Assembly (NCBI GenBank): GCA_031213475.1
Contig: JARUPZ010000008.1
Coordinates: 12,971,393-13,035,392, forward strand
DNA from: Nereocystis luetkeana
Lineage: Eukaryota; Sar; Phaeophyceae; Laminariales; Laminariaceae
DNA length: 64,000 nt
Reading direction: 5' to 3'
Shown: piece by piece, positions 31,510 to 43,500 of the stretch
How positions within the stretch are numbered: the first letter of the stretch is position 1
Layout: every line of letters starts with the position of its first letter
The notes under the pieces: generated by a model
What the model was told of the DNA's origin: nothing
What the model saw: only the letters and a program-made list of their open reading frames with translations
Databases searched by the model: none
Translations under genes and position numbers: made by a program

Positions 31510-33705
31510 TCATGACGATGATGGCCATAACCAGGCTTCAGTCTGTTGGGCAGACCGCCTCCCCCCCCCCCCCCCGCCATTCCCCCTCGTCCCCCTTTCG
31601 CCCCCCCCCTCTTCCCTGCCATTCTGCACACTCGCGTTGGCGTCAACGGCTGTGGTCGTTGTTGCAGCTATTCTATTCCGTTCTGCCGATGCCTCCTTCT
31701 CATATGTATGACATTTCCGCATGAAGGCCTCCGCCCCTTCCTCGACCCGTCGGAACCATCTGCTGGCTTTCTGTGCTGCCTCGCGCCACCCTTCGAGCTT
31801 AATGCCGAACTCCTTGAGGTCCTCCTCAAGGTACCTCATCCAGTCCCACTCCTGTCCTCCGGAGTAATCCTTACCCCCAACGATCTCCCCAAACATCACC
31901 GTCTTCGGCAGACGCTCCTCTCCCATGCGTGTCACAAAGCCCGCAAACAAGAGCCTACGTCTGCGTACCGTCGTCTCAACGCTTTCAGATTTTGTGTTGA
32001 GAAGCGCGCTAGCATAGGATAGAATGTGGTCTTCGCGCTTTCGTTTTCGCCACCCGATGCATCGGAGGAGCATCTTGTGGTGGACCTCCGGTAGCCTACC
32101 GTAATCAGGCTTGCTCGGGCTCCAAGTAACGCAACCGTAGAGCAACGTTTCGATCACCCCGGCTCTCAGCATTCGCACCTTCAGGCGTAGGCGCACACCA
32201 GGGCGGTCATAAATTTCCATCTTATACCGTCTGAAGCATGCCCATGCCCTCTGGAGTCGACGCGTTACCTCGACACTTCTGCCCGTCCAATCTGCGCTGA
32301 TAGCCCCGCCCAGATACACAAACTCGGTCGTTTGTTTGTACACTTGGCCGGCGGCGGTGACGGTGAACGGCACGTTCCCCCCATCTTTCGTTTGCAGACA
32401 CATTATCTCCGTCTTGGCCTCCGAGACCGTCAGGCCGAAAGCGGCACATGCAGACACGATCACCGTCATCATCCTCTCCAGGCCGTTGGGTGATCTCGAT
32501 ACTATGCCTGCATCGTCAGCATAGAGCATAGCCCACAGTGTCTGGGCCTCTTTATCATTCCCCTGTCCGTCGGCGTGCCCGACCCGTGCCTTCCCCCTCT
32601 TCTTTCTCTTCTTCTCTTGCTTTTGTTGGAGTTGCACCAAGCTGTCCGTGATGGCTTTATCAGCAGCGAAACGTTTCTCCGCCACACGCAGCACCGCTGT
32701 GAAAAACATGATGAACAACAATGGCGCGAACACAAACCCTTGCCGTAGGCCCTGTTTCACGTCGAACATATCTGAGCACTCGCCGTCATCCAGCCGCACG
32801 CATGCTCGCATACCGTCGTGGAATTGGCGGATAACTGTGAGCATTCTAGGTGGCACGCCAAAGCGAGCCAAGACAGCCCACGGGAGGGTTCGGTCGACGG
32901 AGTCATAGGCTTTGGTGAGGTCGACAAAGCACATGAACAGGGGAGTGTTCTTCTTCCTTGCCAATTCCTGCAAGCGTCGCACCACGAACATCATGTCGAC
33001 CGTCGATCGTTCGGGCCTAAAGCCACACTGCTCCTCTGGCAGGATGCCTTCCCGTTCGCAATAGTCGCCGAGTCGGCGCGCGATGACTTTGAGGAGTAGT
33101 TTGCCGGCATGCGCGACCAGGGAAATGCCACGATAGGTACCACACTCCGTCCTGTCTTTCTTCTTGTGCAGCACCTTAATCGTTGCATCCTTCCATTGCT
33201 GCGGCACGACCCCTCCCCTCCACACAGCGACGATAACCTCGTAGAAGCTTCCCAAGGTGTCCGAGTCTCCCTCGTCGGCCAGGACCTTCAGAAGTTCAGC
33301 TGGGAGACCATCAGGCCCAACCGCCTTGCGGTTCGCCATCGCCCTGATCGCGTCTTCCATCTCGTATCTAGACGGGACGTCGTCCAGCGAACTGCATGAG
33401 GGCCAGACCTTGAGCTCATCGACGATAGTCGGGTCGAGGGTCGATGACTCGGTGTTCAGCAGCTTATGGAACCACCTTACCTATCGTTCCCGGATGAGGC
33501 CTATGTCTCGTAGTAATCTACCTTCCTCGTCCCTGATGTACTGCGAATGGAATGTCTTCTTTCCCTCCACATTCATCCCCCTAAGGTGCTTGTAGAACCC
33601 AAACTGATCGCCTTCTTGGATACGCCTTTCGAGTTGACGGACGTATTCTTCGAAGCACGTCTGCTCTCCGTCCGTCTTCGCACGTTTGAGCTGTTTTATT
33701 GGCAA
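31510..33705 (-). pseudogene. LINE reverse transcriptase domain
   Basis: From 33705 to 31510 the frame is continuous except for one stop near 33481. Counting from the Met at 33360: [12 protein letters not shown] (13-24), [16 protein letters not shown] (76-91), [14 protein letters not shown] (109-122), [14 protein letters not shown] (144-157, with the first catalytic Asp), [14 protein letters not shown] (203-216; relatives here have GCVLSP) and YADD (280-283, the catalytic Asp pair). A Lys/Gln-rich insert lies just before YADD. The C-terminal part holds [12 protein letters not shown] and [10 protein letters not shown], as in the other LINEs of the window. It copies LINE RNA at the nicked target in active relatives. 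Confidence 0.85.
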
Positions 33706-33778
33706 TCTTCACAGTTTTTCGCAGATTTTTGTCTTCCGGGTTAGCACGTAGTTGCGTCCTCGCATTTTCCTTCTCCTG

Positions 33779-35140
33779 CTATCGTGAGTGCACCTCTGCT
33801 TTTACCTCTTCGGGCGTACACCAGCCCAGCGGCCCTTGTTTTCGACTGGTATGAGGTGCTAGTTTAGCAGCAGTCGACAGCACGGTCTCCACTAGAGCAG
33901 TTGCCTTATCATCGACACTCCCAATTGTACCAGGCGGTGGGGGGGTAAGTTTGGTTATCTCCCTATTATTGAGGTCAGCTCGGAGACCGGGGTCTGCCAT
34001 CAACCGTTGTAGATCAATAGCTCGTTTTCCGCTACCTGCTTTTACCCTCCGATTCGGCGCGAACCGACCCAAGAGGCGAATATTGCAGACCACGAGGTTG
34101 TGGTCAGATTCATGTCGATCCTCTGGGGTTTTCCGTACTGTCATGTTGCGGACCAGGCGTCGATCAACTTGCCAAGTAAGGATGTAGTCTAGCCTACACT
34201 GACCCTTCCCGGAGTTTGGAGATTGGAAAGTGTACGACACTCCGCGAGTAGGTGTGGCAAATAACGTGTTGAGGAGCGCAAGCCTGTTATCATCTGCGAG
34301 GAGGAGTAGTCGCTCTCCGTTGTTGTTCAATCCATCGCGCCCGTATTTACCCATCACCTTACTGCCGGCACATCCGCTCTCTCGCTTGCCGGTGCGAGCA
34401 TTTGCATCCAAGAGCACAAGTAGGTGATCCCCACTTGGGACCCCCTAGACGACTTTGATAAGTTCGTTCCAGAAGATATATATCTCGCGAACGGGTGCAT
34501 CCAGTATCGGCGCATAGCCGACAACAAAAGAAACATCAATTGATTTGCCCTCAGGTTGAATGCGAACTTTCATCAGTCTGGCACTAACGCACTCCACCTC
34601 GAGACCATCCTTGCCCACACCTGCCACAATAGACTTCCTGACAGCTAGTCCTACACCATGGGTGCCCTTCCTCTCGTATTTGCTGCCGTCAGCTCCAAAG
34701 CAAAAAATCGTGTATCCAGCTGCTGTGAACGTGCTATGCCCGTCTCGCCTAGTCTCTTGGAGACCTACGACATCGCGTCCTAGTTCCTGGCATACCTTCA
34801 TGATGACCTCGCTGTGGCCGATGCCATTTTTGCCGTTGAAGGCGAGTGTGCGAACATTGAACGTACCCACGACGAGTTCCCCAGCTTTGTACCTAGCCCT
34901 ACCATCTGAGCGTAACCTTCGAGCTTCTCTGCGACCTTTCCGACCTTGCCTCCTCTTATTCCGTGCTGCGTGTTTTTTCTCCTCTACCCTCCGCTTTTCC
35001 CAGGCGGTGGGTTTCTTCCGTTCCGTGTTTTTTCGCCCGGCCCGGTTCGTGCCGAGGTTCCGACGTGCTGGGGGCAGTAATCCCAACGCGCCTCGACGCC
35101 CATCATCTCCTAGATGACGTCGAATGGGGTGCTTACTCAC
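33779..35140 (-). pseudogene. LINE apurinic-type endonuclease domain
   Basis: 35140-34445 begins with a Lys/Arg-rich stretch and then GTFNVRTLAFNGKNG, VVGLQETRRDGHST (catalytic Glu) and VSFVVGYAPI. The same frame continues at 34417 after one TAG codon with LLDANARTGKRE, RLDYILTWQ and ESDHNLVVCN (the SDH catalytic end). A frame change near 33.75 kb separates it from the polymerase frame. The Asp/Asn/His residues expected for nicking are visible, so the loss of function is due to the stop and frame change and not to active-site decay. Confidence 0.8.
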
Positions 35141-35463
35141 GTGGATCCTAGCCTCTCTTCTTCGTTTGCTACGAGGCCCTTCGCTTTCCGCGACGGTGAT
35201 ACGACACGGCTACCGCAGGCAATACTGCCGCGTGGAAAAAATCCACGAGGAAAATTTCCGCCATATCGCTGGCCATCACCGCCGGCTCGACCATGCTCGA
35301 ACGCTAGTTAGACGCGCAAGCAAGGTCAAGGCCGCGCTCCACTGGGAGCTCTAGCACGTGTTGGGGAAGCCGCAGGCTGGAGCTCCATCCCGGCCGGGGA
35401 CCAGCCGAGGGAGGTATATAGCAAGGGTATTGGGATGTCGGGGTAACGAGTACCCCACCAATA

Positions 35464-35547
35464 CCACTTAACTTGTACCAGGTATCTGTCTAAAATTGAA
35501 GAGTCGGCAGGGAGACTGGTTGTGCTGGATGTCGACGAGTAGAAATA
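35464..35547 (+). repeat. LINE 3' end split by a 4-kb insertion (continues at 39515)
   Basis: The LINE terminus reads AACTTG...GGATGTCGACGAGTAGAAATA here and resumes at 39515 with TAACGGTTCAATGTGAAG and AACACACACA. An unsplit end at 54774-54790 reads GGGTAGAAATAACGGTTTAA. Confidence 0.8.
35476..35484. other. TACCAGGTA scar in LINE 3' end
   Basis: Related ends (for example 29549-29560) read AACTTGTATCTC; this one reads AACTTGTACCAGGTATCTG. The gain is exactly CCAGG plus TA. Confidence 0.65.
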
Positions 35548-36480
35548 CCCAGGGATCTTTACGGTTATCCGTCCGTGCACGGTGCGGTTTTTTCAAATCG
35601 AAATTCTTACGGTCCGGTTCGGTGCGGTTTTAGAAACTCGTACATCTAACGGTGCGGTTCGGGTTTTTATGAATTCCTACGGTGCGGTTCGGTGCGGTTT
35701 TCCTATTTCGTAAAAGCTACGGTGCGGTGCGGTGCGGTTTTCAGGGGAGGCAAAAAATCCTAATGTGCGGTGCGGTGCCGCACCGAACCGATAGGTAACA
35801 CCGCACAAAAAAGAACTCTGGAAAAACCCAGGGATCGCTACGGTTATCTACGTATCCGTGCACGGAGCGGTTTTTCAAATAGAAAATCTTACGGTCCGGT
35901 TCGGTGCGGTTTTACACAAACAATCGGAAATCGTAGGGTGCGGCTCTGTGCGGTTTTCAGGTATTATTGTAAAATCCTACGGTGCGGTTCGGTTTTGAGA
36001 TATATCCTATACGGTGCGGTTTGGTGTGGTTTTCAAAAATCGGAAATCCTACGGTGCGGTTCGGTGCGGTTTTCAGATACTACTGTGAATCCCACGGTTC
36101 GGTTCTATTTTGTGATTAATCCTACGGCGCGGTTCGGTGCGGATTTCAATAATCGGAAATCCTACGATGCGGTCCGGTGCGGTTTTAGAAAGTCGTAAAT
36201 ATTACGGTGCGAATCGGTTTGGTGATAGATCATACTGTCCGGTTCTGTTTGGTACCCCGTTGAATCGGTTTTCCTACGGTGCGGTTCCAATCCCCGCAGG
36301 GAAAACCGCACAACACATGTTTTTCGCTATGGTACACCGTATATATAAACCGTACTGAACCGCGGTTTCGTACGGTTCTCAGGCTATTATCGGGGCACTC
36401 TAACGAAACCGCTGTTTCTCCACGTTCCACCGTATGAATGAACCGTACAAAACCACGGTTTCGTACGGTTTCTGACGCTT
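35548..36480 (+). repeat. degenerate GGTGCGGTTCGGTGCGGTTTT tandem array, left
   Basis: Units of about 35-45 bp, each a GGTGCGGTT(C) doublet followed by a variable TTTCA...GGAAATCCTAC spacer. A larger repeat of about 280 bp is visible (35548 and 35827 starts). The pattern turns to ACCGTA...CCGCGG near 36320-36470. Confidence 0.8.
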
Positions 36481-36655
36481 TTTCTCGGGACTCTACGTAA
36501 CGAAGCGAGCGCTGCTGCGCGAGCAAGCTCTGCTGCCAGCAAGCGCTGCCGCCAGCAAACGCTGATGCTACTAAGAGCTGCTGCAAGCAAAAGAGCCACC
36601 TCGAGCAAGCGCTGCTGCTAGCGCTGTTCTGTTGCAGGCGCTGCAACTGCTTGCG

Positions 36656-36690
<35 letters not shown>

Positions 36691-37258
36691 AAGCGCGCCC
36701 ACCCTTGTCGCCACGCTCCTGTGATCTTCGCCGCTCTGATCTCTTTTCTCGGGCAGAGAAGACGACGAAAAAGAAGAAGGGCCAATATTCTCGTTGTGAC
36801 GGCGTTACTTGCACAGCGAGTGTGGAGGAGCGCAAGGTATATCGCACGTCTGCCTGTTGGTGCTTGTTGCTGCTTCCTACTTCTTTCTGCAGCTTGCTCC
36901 TGCTGCTGCTGTGCTGCAGATTAGTACTGCTGCTTGCTCGCCTTCTGTTCTGCTCGTTGGGTTCTGCAAAAATGCTGCCGCTGCTGCAAGTGTTAATTTT
37001 CCAACATACGAATTCAATACTTACACTAAATGTTTGTCTCCGATTATGCTCACGACGGAAGGCTTTCGATTTTGCCTATCTTTCCGACGGAAATCCTTGA
37101 AACACAAAAATATTATGCGCGGGCATTCGATCTAATGCTGCTGGCATTTTTTTCATATTTGTTTCTGGATTTTCTCGTATTTCATATTTCATATTTCATA
37201 TTTTCCGTATGGTGTACTTCTTCTGGAGACCCGTAGTAAATAGTCTATCAGAAATTTA
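36481..37258. other. CTG-rich interior DNA, no gene called
   Basis: Clusters of CTG/TGC with an uninterrupted run near 36658-36690, then ATTTCAT repeats near 37180-37207. Frames on both strands are low-complexity (Leu or Ser/Cys/Gln runs). No transposase motif. Confidence 0.4.
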
Positions 37259-38930
37259 TGTTGTTGTTGTTGTTGTCTTCACATTGAATCGTCCTTGGTA
37301 CCCAGCTTCATCAGTACACCCAGTGTCCGTCCTGATTCCCTATCCTAGAGAGATACTGATTATTATGTGGTCACAGACTGTGAGACAGAGGAAGACCAAA
37401 AAAAAAACCAAATCGCAAATTCAAGTGTCAAGCAAGTGAAATGTCAGCGTACCGGGTACGAGAACACAACGACACAAACAAGACAGGAAAAATAAGAGCA
37501 AAAAGACAATAAAAAAAATCTGAAATTAAAAAATGAAAACAAAACAGAATACAAACGACGAAAGGAATTCAGAAAGGCTGTTAGACGGACAGCATACGGA
37601 CTCAGAAAGGGCAGGTATCTGCAATGAAGGTGGACGAAGCAACACGAACGAGAGGGAGATACAGGCCAAAGTCTGTAAAGAGATAATCGAACTGATACCT
37701 AGCCACCCGATCTATCATTTCATTTCTGCATTCGTCGACAGCTGTATCAGTACAGCTGCCCCTCCCCCCTCCCTCCCTCCCCTTGTCGCCGTTCTTGGCG
37801 TCCTCTGCTGCGTGGTGCAGCCGGCTCTTCTCTGCTTCGTCCCTGTGCCACCTCGCCATGAAACAGCCCGCAGCTTCGACGACCCCCCGGTACCACTTAC
37901 CGCTCTTCTTAGCCGCCCTCGGCCATAACAACGTCTCTACTCCGAAGAGCAGGGGGGAGCTTTCTGTGGACACCTCGGGGGCTTGAAAAACCCTGAGGTC
38001 GTCTGCTAGGCATTGGGTCCAGTTCTTTTCCGGTCGGCCTCGTCCTTGGTTCTCCCGACCAGCCGTCGTCCCAAACATCACCCGGCGGGTCAGCCGCTCA
38101 TTGGTCGTCCGCTGTGCGGCCCCCGCAAAGAGGAGCCGTCGTTTGCAGATGGTCGTCTCAACGCTCTCACGTTGCGCCTTTTTGAGGGCCTTGGTGTACG
38201 AGATGAGATGGTCAATGCGTTGCCGGCGCTGGAAGCCAATGATCCGTAGGAGGAGTTTGTGGTGTGCCGTTATGAGTTCAGCGAAGTGCTCCTGACCAAG
38301 AGTCCACGTCACGCACCCGTACAGCAGGGTCTCCATCTCCTCGGCCTACAAGCAGGCGCCCTTTTAGAGTGAGCGGGGCAATCCTCCATATCATACCGTT
38401 CCCGTTTGGACGGATAGTAGCATGCCCATGCGAGTCGGATCCGTCGCATGATCTCTGGCATACTGTCAGCGCTTGCGACGACGAGACCACCCAGGTACAA
38501 AAACTGCATCATCTGCCTATGTTCTCTGTCCCGCGGCTTCGATGACGAGCGGTGAGGCCCGGGGTGCCTGATTCGGTGTCCGCAGCAGCATGGTCTCCGT
38601 CTTTGTTTCGGATACGGTGAGACCTGCTGCTTCGAAAACGGTCACAATCACGGTCATCATCTTCGCAAGGTCTTCAGCAGACTTGGACACAATGCTTGCA
38701 TCGTTCGCATACAGCATACCCCACACTGCCCTCCGTACGTAAGTTAGTGGGTCCACCTCCACCCGTCCTCGCCAAGGTCCTCCTCGAGGTGAACCAAGTC
38801 CTTCAAAATATCTGGGTCTTCACTCAAGCGTATCAGCACGGCGTGTATCACAGCAGCGAAGAAGACTTTGAACAGACGTGGTGAAAAAACACATCCTTCC
38901 GCAGCCCCTGAGTGACGTCGAACCAAGTAT
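37259..38930 (-). mobile_element. 5'-truncated LINE with (AAC)n tail
   Basis: Closely similar to 56427-58120. It retains the end of the polymerase core (AEGCVFSPRLF), a YADD variant (MLYANDASIVSKS, with Asn in place of the first Asp), [12 protein letters not shown] and the ORF end TAVDECRNEMIDRVARYQFD. The frame is broken at several points. The tail is at 37259-37275 (GTT repeats on the plus strand). Confidence 0.8.
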
Positions 38931-39039
38931 GATATGAATATAAACAATCAACCTTAAACAATAAACCTTTTTTCGTTTTTCAACCACAAAAATAATCAAA
39001 GTATGAAATACCATAAGATCAACCAAGCCAGCGAAAACA

Positions 39040-39505
39040 CGTTTGCCACGAAACCGCGCAGAAACCGTCATGACCCGTGCGAAACCGTGACCCTATTGCA
39101 TCGTTGCGAGGCCGATGGAACGGCGGTTTTCTACGGTTTCAAGTCAACTGCACCGTTATTTAACCGATCTCACGCTTTTCGGCACCGCATCTTGACGCAC
39201 ACGCTGCGGTGCGGTTTCGAAGGCATTCCTAGGGTGCGGTTCGGTTCGGTTTTAAGAAATCAGGAATCGCACGGTGCGGTTCGGGGCGGTTTTCAGATAT
39301 TGTGAATCCTACGGCGCGGTTCGGGGCTGTGATATATCCTACGGTGCGGTTCGGTGAGGTTTTCAGATGTCGGGAACCCGTCGGTGCGGTTCCGCTATAT
39401 GAAATCCTACGGTCCGCTCCGGCGCGGTTTTCATATTTCGTATTCAACCTACGGTGAGCAGCACCGAACCGGACCGAACCGATGGGAAAAACCGCATCGT
39501 GAAGA
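39040..39505 (+). repeat. degenerate GGTGCGGTT array, right
   Basis: Same unit as the left array; ends with the inverted form GCACCGAACCGGACCGAACC, then GGGAAAAACCGCATCGTGAAG. Confidence 0.75.
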
Positions 39506-39805
39506 ACCCTGAAGTAACGGTTCAATGTGAAGAACACACACATCCTAGTTTGTTTGCTTGAAACTGGCCAGGTGCATCCGGATATATATGTGTACTCGTC
39601 TACTTTTTCAATAATTCACCCGCTTTAACCCGAGTTTCAGATGATCAGTGAGGCGCTACGCACGTACACAATTGTCACAATTCTGCGCAAGGAGGTTACC
39701 GGTCCCTACAGCAGAAGTTTAGTTAAACTCTTACCAGGGGGTACAATTTTCTAAACAACTCTGTATGTACGTATCGTATTCATGTCTCAATACTTTTTCG
39801 ATTGA

Positions 39806-40060
39806 TAAGCCTTATTGAACGAGTCGTCTTGCGTGGGTGGATGACGATCCTGCGTTGCTTGTTTCATATTGTCTGGCGCCAAGGGGCTGGGCATAGTTGC
39901 CGAACGAAGGACGGAGACGGCACTCAGGGCAGCAAAGTACCAGCCGGACTAGCAGGGACCTATGCTACTCGTACCAAAAACTGCCGCCGCTACCTGGAGG
40001 GCGCTTTGTGCTTTGCTTTGGCTCTTATTGTTCCCTTGGTTTTTTTTCAAGGCTTGTCGC
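39806..40060 (+). repeat. LINE 3' untranslated fragment
   Basis: GATTGATAAGCC, TCATATTGTCTGGCGCCAAG and CAGCAAAGTACC match the 3' region of the LINE at 29230-29370. It stops against the CCGTCCCG repeat. Confidence 0.65.
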
Positions 40061-40382
40061 GGTATTTCGGCGGGATGGTAACGGCAGCAACAGCGGGACG
40101 GGACGGTAAAACCGCCGCCAAAATGACCCCGCCTTCCCGTCTTGCCCAGAAATTCCCTGGTCGTCGTCACTTACCGTCCCGTCCCGCCGATAACACCTCT
40201 CCCGTTAGAAGCCGTCCCGCCCCGCCGTGAGATCGAAGAATTACCATCCCGTCCCACCGTAACACCGAAACACTACCGCCCCGTCATGCAGATAAAATAT
40301 CTCCCGTTGGAAAATATCGTTGCGTCTCGTCGTGACACGGCCTCCGGCGGTCAAAACTTGCTTCTTCCCCTGCGAGGTACAT
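40061..40382 (+). repeat. CCGTCCCG-rich dispersed repeat, copy 3
   Basis: Same ends as copy 2 (GGTATTTCGGC...; CTTCTTCCCCTGCGAGGTACA). Contains about five CCGTCCCGCCG blocks on alternating strands. A partial copy lies at 60440-60560. Confidence 0.65.
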
Positions 40383-40390
40383 AGTCGACC

Positions 40391-40620
40391 ACCTCGTGAA
40401 ATGGGTTGCCTCGGTTACGAGGGGCAGTGGGTGAACATCCGGGAGTTGCCATGAGGCCAGAGAGAAGATGTTGAAATTGGGGTATATTAGAAACTACCAA
40501 ATATGGAGTGAACGAAGGGGGCTATCCCTTCGTCCCAGGATTCCATGAAGGTATCCTGATGATATTATTCCTAACCCATTCGAAAACTCCTAAATCCCGC
40601 CGCACGATCCAGTTTTACTA
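40391..40620 (-). repeat. 3' LTR of copia element D (approximate limits)
   Basis: Matches 54379-54612: GAGGGGCAGTGGGTGAACA, GCCATGAGGCCAGAGAGAAG, TCCCTTCGTCCCA. End points are not fixed. Confidence 0.65.
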
Positions 40621-41016
40621 ATCACGTACCCGCACGATCAGACACATCAGCCTTGCGGAATATCCACTTTTACAAAGCACACGTATCCACGATCAGACAC
40701 ACCAGACATGGGGGCGACGTATGACGAACGGTTATGGCTAGCAGCATCCCTAGTCGTAGCACACTTACTTGTCATGCTAACAGTGTCTACATACCGTACT
40801 CCAAGTTGGTCCCCAATCATCCGACACATAAATCCTCTTGTCGTAACACTACCAGTAGTACTGCTGTGGTGATATATTACCCCAAACACCGAAATTCTAA
40901 GACAAACAAATAGACCATAAAAAAAACAGCTGCCTCCCTGCCGTGAAATCCGAACAATAAAATTCAGTGTCGAAAAACCCAAACTCAAAACCGAAACATA
41001 TAAATATGTTTATACA

Positions 41017-41280
41017 TGTTGATTGATCTCTAAAGGTATAGACGCAGCTGGCACGGGAACGCGTGGTTGACTCCAGACAATAACACGAAACTTCTCTTAT
41101 ATATGTTATATATCCGTGCTGTCGAGTGACAGCAGGTAGGTAGGTGGCGGCGCATCCACGTGATTATCCATCACATTGCAGGCGCAATTATTCTCCCGCT
41201 TCCCACATCAATAATATATATATGGAACTCCCTGGTACTAAATGGAATATCTACGTCGTGTCTATTGAGCACAGTCAATA
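41017..41280 (-). repeat. 3' LTR of copia element C
   Basis: Plus strand TGTTGATTGATC ... CACAGTCAATA. On the minus strand it is preceded by the polypurine tract GAGCAGGGGGGA, nearly the same tract as in copia B. Partner LTR at 47529-47784, about 90% alike by eye. Confidence 0.85.
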
Positions 41281-42025
41281 TCCCCCCTGCTCACTATACA
41301 CGGACCTTACTTCAATATCCCCCCAGGTCGGTAACATGACAATGTACGACTTTGCTGGGTCGATTTATCTCTTCTTTATGACCAACTCATATGAACTTCA
41401 GAAACTCAAACACCCAATAATATGTGACTCAAAAATCAAATTCTCGAATCAACACTCAAATCCTCAAACCAGTATTCAAATGTTCAACTCCATAGCCTCT
41501 CTCTGTTGCAAACCTATAATAATACCGAAATCCAATGGCAGGTAAAACGGCATTCTTCTCGGATTCAGCCACGTAAAACGGCATTTTCCGCGGAATTGAT
41601 TCAAATATATCAGTATCTCTTCAGTCCTACCGACCTCTCTCTCAATTTCCGAATAATTATTACTATCCAGACCTTCCCTCGCAGAAACCCCTTTCATATA
41701 TGGACCGCACACGCCCCCAGGCGCTTCCTGGTCTCTCTCCAGTCTCAACAAAAAGGTGAATCACAAAATCCATCAGAAAAATACCACAGGAGTGGTCATG
41801 CCAATCAAAATAAAATCAAGTCAAGAACTTAATGCCAGAGATCGCGAGGAACCCCGTTCCTCCGGGCAAGAGTCTCCCCTTATCCCTTACTCCCGCCATA
41901 GATAGACAGATCGCGACGGTAATGCGAGATAGCACATAGGTTTCCCCACTTGAAAATTATTTGACGTTGAGACCACTCGGAAAACACCAAAAACCCTCAA
42001 AATCCATTACCAGAAACAAAACGAT

Positions 42026-43327
42026 TTATAGTTCAAACACATTCTTCACTCGAAGAATAAAATATAACATCTCGGAAACAAGGCGTCCAAGGTTCATCAG
42101 AAAATCCCGGTGGTCACGAAAAACCATGTTGTTGAGCAGCTTTGTTGAGAAGTCTGCACGCTGCTCCTCCGACTCTACATGGGTAATAACAAACTCCCCC
42201 TTGGAAATAAGTTCTCGCAAAAAGTGGTGTCGAACGTCGATGCGCTTAGAATTCGACGTGCACACTGGGTTTTGTGCCAGGTGCCTTGCCCCCTCGTTAT
42301 CCTCGAAAACCGTATTGCATCGCTCCCCAAACCCCGGAAAAAAGAAAATCCAAACGTAGTGCAAGAACATCGCCTCCTTGATCGTGGCTGCTAGTGCTAC
42401 ATATTCAGCCTCAGTGGTCGACAGCGTAACGCATTTCTGTGTCCTAGAAAATATGCACACACACGCCCCAGCACACATGACATCCCCACCTGAAACTGAC
42501 CTCCTGTCAGTGGCTTTGTTGGCGTAGTCCGCATCCGCAAACGCTACCAGTTCAAGCCCGCTACCCTTCTGAAACGTAATGCCGAAATCACTCGTAGAAA
42601 AAACATACTCTAAAATACCCACCGCTGTCTCCCAGTGTACTTCCCTCGGCCTATTCGTGTACCTCGCTACCGCCCTCACCGCGTTCGCAATATCTGGTCG
42701 TGTTTGGTTCGCAAGCCACATCAAGCACCCCAACAACTCGCGGAAAGGCCAATCAATCACGGGTTCATTCTCGTCGAACTCTTCGAGCTTCATACCAGTC
42801 GAAAGCGGATTATTCCTCCTAGAACTAACACCAAACCTCGCCGCGGTATTTTCAGCGAACGCCTGCTGCGGAATCGTCAAAGTACCAGCATCCCAATCCC
42901 TCGAAAAACAACAACCAGCATTCCACCGCACTTCGCCCAGATTGATTATCGGAACAAGGCTGTTCAGGTCTTCACAGAACTGATCGCACCTAGCCTCGCG
43001 CCCTACAGCAAAAATATCATACACATGAACCACTGTTACTATGGAGACAGAGCCCGACTCGACCAACCTCATGACACACGCATCAGCGGGGCTCTGCTCA
43101 AAGCCTAGACTCTTCATGTGAGTGAGAAGGTGGTTGTGCCACGAACTCGACGCCTGCTTCAAGCCATAGAGACTGCGGTTCAACCTGCCTACCTTACCGG
43201 ACATTTCGCCGCAGCCAGGGGGCAGTCGCATGAAAACATCATCATCCAAACTCGACTGCACGAACGCTTGTTCAGCATCAAAATGACACAAATCCAGACC
43301 CAACTCGCACGCAACGGCACCCAACAA
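42026..43327 (-). pseudogene. reverse transcriptase/RNase H region of copia C
   Basis: Copia-type motifs: CHFDAEQAFVQSSL, RLNRSLYGLKQASSSW, DADYANKATDRRSVSGG, STTEAEYVALAATIKEA, DNEGARHLAQNPVC and KRIDVRHHFLRELI. Converts element RNA to DNA inside the particle in active relatives. Fossil. Confidence 0.85.
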
Positions 43328-43500
43328 ACGAAAACAAAACGCTGCAGGGGTCGGAGCAAAAGTCTTTAGAAATCAATACCCTCACGCTGCTTGAAACCTC
43401 GTGCCACCAGCCTTGCTTTCGCCCGCACCACATCACCATGCTCGTTGGACTTCCAGGCGAACACCCACTTCGCCGAGATGACGTTGAGCCCCTCTGGTTG

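Larger units (their letters stand above)
31040..35460 (-). mobile_element. nearly full-length APE-type LINE with (AAC)n tail
   Basis: In minus order: a GC-rich 5' leader (about 35430-35150), a basic N-terminus, APE endonuclease, inter-domain region, reverse transcriptase, C-terminal domain, 3' untranslated region and an (AAC)n tail ending near 31041. One ORF of about 1,200 codons can be traced. It resembles the endonuclease-reverse transcriptase LINEs often grouped near RTE; the clade is not certain. Three or so lesions in the coding part make it inactive. Confidence 0.85.
35548..39514. mobile_element. TA-flanked composite DNA element with GGTGCGGTT arrays at both ends
   Basis: It sits at a TA inside a LINE terminus and duplicates it: GTAGAAATA|CCCAGGGATC at the left and GAACCCTGAAG|TAACGG at the right. 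The ends are imperfect inverted repeats: CCCAGGGATCTTTACGG against CTTCAGGGTTCTTCACG. A complete 274-bp unit (35548-35821, right end GAACTCTGG) lies at the left, and a second CCCAGGGATC start is at 35827. Degenerate GGTGCGGTTCGGTGCGGTTTT arrays fill 35548-36480 and 39040-39505. The middle is CTG-rich DNA of unknown nature plus a LINE. No transposase is seen, so it is non-autonomous. Confidence 0.7.

Noticed and set aside
31546-32022. 158-aa plus-strand frame
   Set aside because: Antisense of the LINE C-terminal region.
35548-36480. CRISPR-like array
   Set aside because: Units are degenerate, GC-rich and lack unique spacers of constant length; the setting is eukaryotic.
36230-36847. 205-aa minus-strand frame
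   Set aside because: Spans the GGTGCGGTT array and a CTG run; no domain and strongly biased composition.
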